From assembly GCA_007117055.1 (NCBI GenBank), contig SKHH01000125.1:1-5993 (forward strand): 5,993 nt of DNA, in the 5' to 3' direction. The stretch's first letter is position 1; every line of letters begins with the position of its first letter. Shown here one piece after another: positions 1 to 4,549 of this stretch. The position numbers and the translations under genes were made by a program. The notes under the pieces are model-generated. The model searched no databases. It had not been told where the DNA came from and saw nothing but the letters and a program-made list of their open reading frames with translations. Origin of the DNA: Lishizhenia sp. Its GTDB lineage: Bacteria; Bacteroidota; Bacteroidia; Flavobacteriales_D; Crocinitomicaceae.

Positions 1-2
1 CA

Positions 3-116
3 CTTGTAAATAATACGGAGTTGTATAACGCAATTAAAAGTAACCTACGAGACTTCGCTCCGGAATTAGATCGCAACCGCTATGTTGAATGGCAGGTAGG
101 GGAGTTGAGGGGGTAG
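3..116 (+). CDS. C-terminal end of an unrecognised protein (5' end outside window)
   Basis: An open frame enters from the left edge and ends at TAG 114-116, giving 37 residues that begin LVNNTELYNAIKSNL and finish RYVEWQVGELRG. The other two forward frames have stops within the first 12 bases, so this is the only forward frame that can be coding here. The residue mix (charged, helical, ending in RYVEW) looks like real protein rather than random AT-rich translation, and the local GC content is higher than in the spacer that follows. I do not recognise the family, and no function is offered. No clear terminator follows; only weak short inverted repeats lie at 120-142. Confidence 0.5.
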   Translation, partial: LVNNTELYNAIKSNLRDFAPELDRNRYVEWQVGELRG

Positions 117-249
117 TGCTGTGCCTGCACAAGGCTTTGCCTAATCTTAAAAAAAAATGTAACTTTGAAAAGAAATAAAAATATCAATTACACACTTTTT
201 GGGATACTACCAATCTTGGAGCTTCTCTGGTTTAAAAACAAGCACAATT

Positions 250-266
250 TTATACTCAGAGTATAA
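250..266. repeat. Perfect 8-bp palindrome, TTATACTC-A-GAGTATAA
   Basis: Seen directly: both arms match over 8 bp with a single central base. A 1-base loop cannot form a stable RNA hairpin, so the symmetry suggests a dimeric protein-binding site. It lies about 165 bp before hipB, too far to be an obvious hipBA operator. No adjacent gene explains it. Confidence 0.5.
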
Positions 267-370
267 GAATAGGATTAAAACTAAACTGAAAAATGAAATT
301 TGCGTCTTGGTGCCTAACCGAGATGTATGTATCTCTAATTAACAGGCAGTTTTAAATTTTTCGACAAATA

Positions 371-390
371 TTTTATAATGTGTCATAAAA
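371..390. promoter_or_regulatory. Candidate distal HipB operator, TTTTAT-N8-ATAAAA
   Basis: Perfect 6-bp inverted repeat with an 8-bp spacer, just upstream of the -7 box of the hipBA promoter. Known HipB operators in E. coli are also inverted repeats with an 8-bp spacer (TATCC-N8-GGATA), so the geometry matches although the bases differ. The site spans the region where a -33 element would lie. Assignment to HipB is an inference. Confidence 0.4.
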
Positions 391-400
391 AGGATTAAAA

Positions 401-420
401 ATAATATATTTGCATATTAT
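401..420. promoter_or_regulatory. Candidate proximal HipB operator over the promoter, ATAATAT-N6-ATATTAT
   Basis: Perfect 7-bp inverted repeat with a 6-bp spacer that fully encloses the TATATTTG box at 405-412. A dimeric repressor bound here would block RNA polymerase directly, as expected for autoregulation by the HipB-HipA complex. Its centre is 30 bp from the centre of the repeat at 371-390, about three helical turns, so both sites would face the same side of the DNA. Confidence 0.45.
405..412 (+). promoter_or_regulatory. hipBA promoter -7 box (TATATTTG)
   Basis: TATATTTG matches the Bacteroidota -7 consensus TAnnTTTG exactly. It is followed 20 bp later by the hipB ATG, leaving a short leader. 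No good TTG (-33) sits 19-21 bp upstream, so basal activity may be weak or depend on other contacts. Confidence 0.5.
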
Positions 421-432
421 AAGACGCATTAC

Positions 433-753
433 ATGAAAACATCACCAGCTATCTTGCCCAAAAACCTCAAGGTACTAAAAGTTCTCGCGGAGCATATTCA
501 GCTTGCTCGTTTGCGTAGAAAGTTCAGTGCGGAGCAAGTTGCAGAGCGCGCAGGTATAAGTAGAAAAACAGTATACAATATCGAACAAGGGATTCCTACC
601 GTTGCCATTGGCAGCTACTTGCAAGTGCTATTTGTGCTAGGTTTAGAGCAAGATCTTTCCATGGTAGCAGCATCTGACCCTTTAGGTAGAAAATTGCAAG
701 ATGCAGGAATTACCGTAGCAAAACGCGCTCCTAAAAAGTCGAATGGCCTATGA
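433..753 (+). CDS. hipB: HipB-like antitoxin, XRE-family helix-turn-helix repressor
   Basis: This 106-residue protein would be the DNA-binding antitoxin of the pair: HipB-type proteins bind the HipA kinase, neutralise it and repress their shared promoter. A Cro/C1-type helix-turn-helix spans about residues 22-56, with the second and third helices around FSAEQVAERAGISRKTVYNI, followed by EQG and a helical segment to about residue 75. The C-terminal tail (about 80-106) is basic and probably flexible, as in HipB where the tail contacts the toxin. The stop codon overlaps the hipA start by 4 bp (ATGA), indicating translational coupling. The ATG at 433 is the first in frame after the -7 box. No Shine-Dalgarno sequence is visible. 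Autoregulation through the palindromes at 371-390 and 401-420 is likely. Family assignment is firm; antitoxin role rests on context. Confidence 0.9.
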   Translation: MKTSPAILPKNLKVLKVLAEHIQLARLRRKFSAEQVAERAGISRKTVYNIEQGIPTVAIGSYLQVLFVLGLEQDLSMVAASDPLGRKLQDAGITVAKRAPKKSNGL

Positions 754-2024
754 AGAAAAACGAAACTGTAATTTGGGTGTACGCCGATTGGAAATCAATG
801 GAGGAGCCTCAATTGATTGGAATGCTTGTCGAACAACGTGTCAGGGGCAAGGAGATTTTTTCATTTGAATACAATGAAGCATGGCTGAGTAACAGCCAAG
901 TTACCCTGTATTTAGATCCTAATTTGGGGCTTTACAAGGGGAAACAATATTTGCCTGAAGGGAAAAATAATTTTGGAGTATTCCTAGATTCTGCACCTGA
1001 TCGTTGGGGAAGATTATTAATGCGAAGAAGAGAAGCATGGCAAGCTAAGTTGGAAGGTCGTGAGGTAAGTACACTTTTTGAGAGTGACTATTTATTGGGC
1101 GTTTTTGATGGTCATCGTATGGGAGGTCTACGATTTAAGTTGGAACAAGATGGTGTGTTTTTGAATAATCATAAGAAAATGGCTACGCCTCCTTGGACAT
1201 CGCTTCGTGAATTGGAATATGCCAGTTTGCAATTAGAAAAAGAGGATGCTATCAATGATCCGGAGTATACCAAATGGTTAAGCATGCTAATTGACCCAGG
1301 TTCTTCATTGGGAGGAGCGAGACCTAAAGCTAGTGTACTTGATGAAAAGGGTAATCTTTGGATTGCTAAATTCCCAAGTTCAAAAGATGATAAAAATACT
1401 GGTGCTTGGGAAATGGTATTGCATGAATTAGCTAAAGGTTGTGGTATTCATGTACCAGATGCAAGGCTACTTCAATTTTCCGGAAAGCACCATACATTCT
1501 TGTCTAAACGATTTGACAGAATAAAAGATAAGCGCATACACTTTGCATCGGCCATGACATTGTTGGGTTATCAAGATGGAGCGGATTTTCATGACGGATT
1601 AAGTTATTTGGATATCGTTGCTTTTATTATTCAGCAAGGAGCGTTGGTGAAAGCGGATTTAGAGCAGCTTTGGAGAAGAGTAGTTTTCAATATTTTGGTT
1701 TCAAACACAGATGACCATTTGCGAAATCACGGATTTATACTTACCAATAATGGTTGGCAGTTATCCCCAGCTTATGATATGAATCCCAATGAAATGGGAA
1801 GTGGCTTAACTTTAAATATTTCGGAGAATAGCAATGAGCAGGACATTTCTTTAGCGTTAGAAACAGCAAAGCATTACAAAATAAAAAATGAAGAGGCAGC
1901 CAAAATACTGAACGATATGCAGTGTGAAATTGCAAAATGGCACACAGTTGCAAAAAAATTAGGTATAAGTAGTAGTGAAATTGAACAGATGAAGCGTGCA
2001 TTTCGGGTTCTACCCCGTAATTAG
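750..2024 (+). CDS. hipA: HipA-family serine/threonine kinase toxin
   Basis: The 424-residue length matches full-length HipA (N-terminal couple domain, about residues 10-130, then the kinase-like HipA_C core). E. coli HipA phosphorylates glutamyl-tRNA synthetase and causes growth arrest; the target here is unknown. Visible motifs: GSSLGGARPK at 184-193, aligning with the segment around autophosphorylated Ser150 of E. coli HipA (Ser186 here); AKFPS with a candidate ATP-binding lysine at 207; the catalytic loop NTDDHLRNHG at 319-328, with Asp321 and Asn326 matching E. coli Asp309 and Asn314; and AYDMNP at 341-346, whose Asp343 is the metal-binding counterpart of Asp332. All key residues are intact and there is no frameshift, so the enzyme should be active. 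It is co-transcribed with hipB through an ATGA overlap. No strong terminator follows. Confidence 0.92.
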   Translation: MKKNETVIWVYADWKSMEEPQLIGMLVEQRVRGKEIFSFEYNEAWLSNSQVTLYLDPNLGLYKGKQYLPEGKNNFGVFLDSAPDRWGRLLMRRREAWQAKLEGREVSTLFESDYLLGVFDGHRMGGLRFKLEQDGVFLNNHKKMATPPWTSLRELEYASLQLEKEDAINDPEYTKWLSMLIDPGSSLGGARPKASVLDEKGNLWIAKFPSSKDDKNTGAWEMVLHELAKGCGIHVPDARLLQFSGKHHTFLSKRFDRIKDKRIHFASAMTLLGYQDGADFHDGLSYLDIVAFIIQQGALVKADLEQLWRRVVFNILVSNTDDHLRNHGFILTNNGWQLSPAYDMNPNEMGSGLTLNISENSNEQDISLALETAKHYKIKNEEAAKILNDMQCEIAKWHTVAKKLGISSSEIEQMKRAFRVLPRN

Positions 2025-2033
2025 TTTTTAAAC

Positions 2034-2099
2034 TGATTATCAGCAATTTACATGGTGCGCAATTTGGTGCGCAGTTCAAACTTAACTAATTGATAATCA
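2034..2099. repeat. Short repeats downstream of hipA: distant 9-bp inverted repeat enclosing two GGTGCGCA copies
   Basis: TGATTATCA at 2034-2042 is the reverse complement of TGATAATCA at 2091-2099. Between them GGTGCGCA occurs at 2054-2061 and 2066-2073, exactly 12 bp apart, in a GC-rich patch within AT-rich DNA. The arrangement, at the edge of the hipBA cassette and followed by gene remnants, could mark a recombination point. It is also compatible with chance or a regulatory site. Confidence 0.35.
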
Positions 2100-2122
2100 A
2101 TAGTAAAATACCCTATAATTAG

Positions 2123-2239
2123 TGTGGTCCAATATAATTCTAGACTCCATCGAGGGTGGTAGTCAAATTGCTCTAAATCTGCCATTTCACCATAGCAGTT
2201 TAAACATTTCTTATTCATTACAGGACTTAATGGTTTCAC
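2123..2239 (-). pseudogene. N-terminal remnant of a second, split-type HipA protein
   Basis: On the minus strand a frame opening at GTG 2239 or ATG 2218 encodes MNKKCLNCYGEM, then FDYHPRWSLELYWTT. This resembles the start of the short Bacteroidota HipA_C proteins, which begin with a CxxCY segment followed by a D-[FY]-HPxCS-x-x-FFGT segment, from memory of that family. Here the third cysteine has become Trp (TGG) and FFG has become LYW, and after about residue 32 the similarity stops; the frame ends at 2048 without any kinase core. Only about 10% of the normal length remains. It runs opposite to hipBA and differs in subtype from the intact HipA. The assignment rests on a short motif, hence moderate confidence; the alternative is a chance ORF. 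Confidence 0.45.
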
Positions 2240-2319
2240 TTACTTATTAAGAACAGTTTTTATTGAATTAATCTAAGAATAAAAAACAAATTTACAATAT
2301 GTAAAATATAAACTTTACA

Positions 2320-2675
2320 ATTTTTATGTAGCAATTTTTGCATCCATTGAAGGTGTTGAAGTGTTTTCTACGCCAAACGACGATTATTTTGCCAATTATT
2401 GGTTAAGCGCTATCACCATAGATCCCGAAAAAACCAATGGAATCACCCGTGAAACCTTGCGTTTAGCGTTGGAAGCTGCCAATATCGAATCCAGACCCCT
2501 TTGGAAACCGATACATTTACAGCCTATTTTTGAGCGTTATCCTTATTATGGTAGTAATATCGCTGAAACGCTGTTTGAAAATGGCTTGTACTTGCCTTCC
2601 GGATCTAATCTTACAGATGAAGATAGGGATAGAATTAAGAATACTATTTTAACCCATTTTAGTGAAAAACACTAG
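2320..2675 (+). pseudogene. 5'-truncated aminotransferase (DegT/DnrJ/EryC1/StrS) 3' fragment, duplicate of 5307-5623
   Basis: The frame corresponds to residues 254-358 of the 367-residue aminotransferase encoded at 4550-5653, starting at FYVAIFASIEGVEVF and keeping RPLWKP and the LPSGSNLTDEDRDRI end. It lacks the whole PLP-binding half including the Schiff-base lysine, so it cannot be a working enzyme. Any protein would have to start at GTG 2361 (104 residues). Relative to the intact copy, 2361-2636 differs at only 3 of 276 bases, two of which change conserved residues (Met to Ile after KP; Cys to Tyr before LPSG), while 2320-2360 differs at 6 of 41. After 2636 the tails diverge: here KNTILTHFSEKH, there AKLIKAVFG. 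No upstream gene portion precedes it; only AT-rich spacer does. Confidence 0.85.
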
Positions 2676-2704
2676 TGATTAGTAAAACAAATCTTTCACT
2701 CACA

Positions 2705-2722
2705 TTTTTTGTATAATTCAAT
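2705..2722. repeat. Direct repeat copy 1, TTTTTTGTATAATTCAAT
   Basis: This 18-bp sequence recurs with one difference (A to G) at 2776-2793, 71 bp downstream; weaker similarity continues for about 20 bp after each copy (for example ATTACATCAAA against TTTAATCAAA). A related palindromic copy lies at 4386-4410. Function unknown; candidates are a regulator-binding site or an end of a mobile unit. Confidence 0.5.
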
Positions 2723-2775
2723 TGATTGGATTACATCAAACGTATTTTTTTTAGTCGCGTAAACAATAATTGCTG

Positions 2776-2793
2776 TTTTTTGTATAGTTCAAT
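2776..2793. repeat. Direct repeat copy 2, TTTTTTGTATAGTTCAAT
   Basis: Second copy of the 18-bp repeat. Its internal 15 bases TTTTTGTATAGTTCA (2777-2791) occur in perfect inverted orientation at 4396-4410, so the two bracket a 1.6-kb segment containing the sugar-transferase remnant and the DUF4143 ATPase gene. It lies 23 bp before the start of the sugar-transferase remnant. Confidence 0.5.
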
Positions 2794-2815
2794 AAACAAA
2801 TTTAATCAAATATAA

Positions 2816-2944
2816 ACAAAAATAGATGAGTTGCCGCAATTGTTTAATGTATTGGTAGGCGATATGAGCTTAGTAGGTCCCAGACCCGATGTCCTAGGAT
2901 ATACTGACCCACTAGAATTTAAAAATATAGCTGTGCGCTATTAA
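2816..2944 (+). pseudogene. 3' remnant of a bacterial sugar transferase (polyprenyl-phosphate glycosyl-1-phosphate transferase)
   Basis: The frame reads TKIDELPQLFNVLVGDM, then SLVGPRPDVLGYTDPLEFK, ending at TAA 2942-2944. DELPQLFNVL-x-GDMSLVGPRP is the signature of the PF02397 family (WcaJ, PglC, WbaP C-terminal domain), membrane-associated enzymes that start glycan assembly by moving a sugar phosphate to undecaprenyl phosphate. Only about 42 codons survive. The membrane helix and catalytic Asp-Glu region upstream are missing, and the usual continuation after RPD (an RPGITG-type segment) is replaced by FKNIAVRY and a stop. An in-frame stop lies just before the fragment (2813). It is therefore a relic, and supports the view that this DNA came from a surface-polysaccharide locus. 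Confidence 0.85.
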
Positions 2945-2956
2945 AACTAGATAACC

Positions 2957-3025
2957 AATAATAAATCTAAAATTTGCACAATAATAAATCTATAATCTGC
3001 ACAATAAAAAATCTTATAATTGCAC
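2957..3025. repeat. Three tandem 23-bp repeats upstream of the DUF4143 ATPase gene
   Basis: Units at 2957-2979, 2980-3002 and 3003-3025 follow head to tail with no spacer. Each begins AATAA and ends in TGCAC, with an AAATCT core at positions 7-12. Units 1 and 2 differ at 2 positions, units 1 and 3 at 4, units 2 and 3 at 6. The third unit supplies the TTG (3020-3022) that would be the -33 element of the downstream promoter. The period is about two helical turns, so repeated units face nearly the same side of DNA. Iteron-like operators for a regulator of the downstream gene are the simplest reading. Confidence 0.7.
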
Positions 3026-3050
3026 ATTTGTAATTTTATTACTATATTTG
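3020..3050 (+). promoter_or_regulatory. Promoter of the DUF4143 ATPase gene (TTG-N20-TATATTTG)
   Basis: TTG at 3020-3022 and TATATTTG at 3043-3050 are separated by 20 bp, matching the Bacteroidota sigma-A consensus (TTG, 19-21 bp, TAnnTTTG). The ATG follows 21 bp after the -7 box. The -33 element lies inside the last of three tandem repeats, so occupation of the repeats would affect polymerase binding. Confidence 0.65.
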
Positions 3051-3071
3051 ATTTAAATAAAAAGCGAGTTA

Positions 3072-4325
3072 ATGAATTATATTAAACGAGTAGTTGAAGA
3101 TGATTTAATTGCAAAAATGGCAGCTTCTGGAGCTGTACTTATAAAAGGACCTAAATCTTGTGGGAAAACGGAAACGGCTTCACGATATGCTAAAAGTGTA
3201 TTGAGAATGGATCGAGATCCACAAGTTCCGGTAATTATGGCAACCAATCCACAATTATTATTGGAAGGAGAAACCCCAAGATTAATTGATGAATGGCAAG
3301 AGCAACCAGAAATATGGAATTACGTGAGGCATGAAGTGGATAAACGTAAGGTAAAAGGTGAGTTTATACTCACAGGTTCCGCCAATCCCCCTGAGCATGC
3401 GAAACTCCACAGTGGGGCTGGTCGCTTTACTGTCTTGCAAATGGATACCATGACATGGCTAGAATTAGGGTATTCCAGTGGTACAGTAAAAATGTCTGAT
3501 TTACTTCTAGGAAATGACATTAATTATTACAAACCCGCGATTTCATTGGAATCTATCATTGAAAGAATATGTGTTGGCGGGTGGCCTACTTTGATTAATG
3601 AAGACTATAAAAATGCCTTGAACATGAATCGAGGGTACATTGATTTGCTTTGTGAGGTAGACATGGGTCAAGTGTCTGGAGTCAAGCGAAATCCCAGTAA
3701 AGTTCGAAGTTTATTGCGCTCTCTTTCTAGAAACGTTGCGACTTTAGTGGATAATAAGACCTTAGAGAAAGATCTAAAAATCAATGAAAACGGTGAACTA
3801 TCGAGAAACACACTTTCTGAGTATTTAGATGCATTAACCAAATTAATGATTCTATATGAACAACCAGCTTTTAATCCTCATATTCGTTCCTCTGCATCAT
3901 TGCGTAAATCTCCAAAACGGCATTTATGTGACCCATCATTAGCAGTTGCAGTTTTGGGCTTGGATAAAGAAGCCTTATTAAAGGATATTAAATACACAGG
4001 TTTTCTTTTTGAATCATTAGCAATCCACGAATTGAATGTGTATGCTAAAGTCAATGATGCGGTTGTATACCACTACAATGATTCTTATGGTTATGAGATA
4101 GATGCCATTGTTCAGAAACGCAACGGAGATTATGCTGCATTTGAAATAAAACTAGGCGTTGGTTTTATTGATGAAGCTGCTAAAAATCTTAAAAGGTTTA
4201 CAGAAAATATTGACACAGAAAAAATGGAATTGCCCAAATCACTAAATATTATTACAGGAACCGGAATGAGTTATCGTCGACCCGATGGAATCAATGTGAT
4301 TTCGTTGTCTGCTTTGGGAGTGTAA
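3072..4325 (+). CDS. AAA_14/DUF4143 family ATPase
   Basis: This 417-residue protein has the layout of the AAA_14-DUF4143 family, which is common in Bacteroidota and of unknown biochemical role. The N-terminal P-loop ATPase carries a Walker A GPKSCGKT at 26-33, a Walker B RLIDEWQE at 70-77 (Asp73, Glu74) and the strand FILTGSAN at 98-105. The DUF4143 part (about 195-360) includes the winged-helix-like middle and a C-terminal restriction-endonuclease-like core: FLFESLAIHEL at 311-321, YEIDAIV at 341-347 and FEIKLG at 357-362, giving candidate residues Glu314, Asp344, Glu358 and Lys360 of a PD-(D/E)xK motif. Whether it cuts nucleic acid is unproven. Length is normal and all motifs are intact. 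It stands alone, with its own promoter and upstream tandem repeats, among gene remnants. Context suggests island cargo; a defence role is only inference. Confidence 0.9.
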   Translation: MNYIKRVVEDDLIAKMAASGAVLIKGPKSCGKTETASRYAKSVLRMDRDPQVPVIMATNPQLLLEGETPRLIDEWQEQPEIWNYVRHEVDKRKVKGEFILTGSANPPEHAKLHSGAGRFTVLQMDTMTWLELGYSSGTVKMSDLLLGNDINYYKPAISLESIIERICVGGWPTLINEDYKNALNMNRGYIDLLCEVDMGQVSGVKRNPSKVRSLLRSLSRNVATLVDNKTLEKDLKINENGELSRNTLSEYLDALTKLMILYEQPAFNPHIRSSASLRKSPKRHLCDPSLAVAVLGLDKEALLKDIKYTGFLFESLAIHELNVYAKVNDAVVYHYNDSYGYEIDAIVQKRNGDYAAFEIKLGVGFIDEAAKNLKRFTENIDTEKMELPKSLNIITGTGMSYRRPDGINVISLSALGV

Positions 4326-4385
4326 CCAGAATTTATAATTTAAGAAGTACAAATAACGAATTACGTATCTAAATAGATTAACCAA

Positions 4386-4410
4386 TTTTGTATAGTGAAC
4401 TATACAAAAA
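4386..4410. repeat. Perfect 10-bp hairpin TTTTGTATAG-TGAA-CTATACAAAA, related to repeats at 2705 and 2776
   Basis: Arms 4386-4395 and 4400-4409 match fully around a TGAA loop. The right side (4396-4410) is the exact inverted copy of 15 bases at 2777-2791. It lies 61 bp after the DUF4143 ATPase stop. The stem is AT-rich and no T-run follows on the plus strand, so a terminator is unlikely, though not excluded. A dimer-binding site or an element end fits as well. Confidence 0.6.
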
Positions 4411-4512
4411 GTGAATATATTAGTATACGGAAACAAACAAATTTTGATGCTATAGAGGGTAATTTATAGAGTAACTTAGCGATTATAAAAAATAGATTAG
4501 ATTAAAAATATA

Positions 4513-4549
4513 ATGACACAAAATAAAATATGGCTTTCCTCCCCCCCAC
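4513..4549 (+). other. Frameshifted N-terminal codons of the aminotransferase gene, with C7 tract (4541-4547)
   Basis: From ATG 4513 the frame reads MTQNKIWLSS and then hits a run of seven C. Removing one C would give MTQNKIWLSSPHMGGTEQ, the usual start of this aminotransferase group (KIWLSSPHMGG, from memory). As written, translation from 4513 runs out of frame and stops at TGA after 25 codons. The downstream frame can be entered only from ATG 4550 inside the tract's edge, with no ribosome-binding site visible. This is a +1 frameshift: a mutation, a phase-variable tract in the off state, or a sequencing or assembly error. Confidence 0.75.

Larger units (their letters stand above)
117..432. 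other. Intergenic region upstream of hipBA
   Basis: There is no convincing gene in these 316 bases. Weak short inverted repeats (TGTG/CACA at 120-131, AGGC/GCCT at 132-142) lie just after the upstream stop codon. A perfect palindrome is at 250-266. The motif AGGATTAAAA occurs twice (271-280 and 391-400). The last 60 bases hold the hipBA promoter and its inverted repeats. A 20-codon ORF at 293-355 has no recognisable similarity. Confidence 0.6.

Noticed and set aside
132..142. Terminator after the first partial gene (AGGC-TTT-GCCT)
   Set aside because: Four-bp stem with a 3-base loop and no T-run on the plus strand; too weak.
293..355. Plus-strand ORF of 20 codons starting MKFASWCLTEMYV
   Set aside because: Too short, no recognised family, no promoter of the TAnnTTTG type close upstream; could be a relic but cannot be supported.
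1741..2079. Minus-strand ORF of 112 codons antisense to the hipA 3' end
   Set aside because: It overlaps the well-supported HipA kinase core, has no recognisable motif, and its composition is that expected of an antisense shadow.
2361..2675. Functional 104-residue protein from GTG 2361
   Set aside because: It is only the C-terminal third of an aminotransferase, lacks the PLP lysine and carries changes at conserved positions; treated as a pseudogene.
2957..3025. Possible CRISPR array
   Set aside because: The three 23-bp units are directly adjacent with no unique spacers and no cas genes are present.
3320..3520. Minus-strand ORF of 66 codons inside the DUF4143 ATPase gene
   Set aside because: Lies wholly within a conserved coding region on the other strand; no motif, no promoter.
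4386..4409. Terminator for the DUF4143 ATPase gene
   Set aside because: The stem is nearly all A/T with only two G-C pairs and is followed by A residues, not T; the shared sequence with the repeats at 2705 and 2776 points to another role.
4242..4436. Minus-strand ORF of 64 codons over the ATPase gene end and the hairpin
   Set aside because: Rich in Phe, Tyr, Ile and Asn as expected from AT-rich DNA; no recognisable domain and it overlaps a real gene end.
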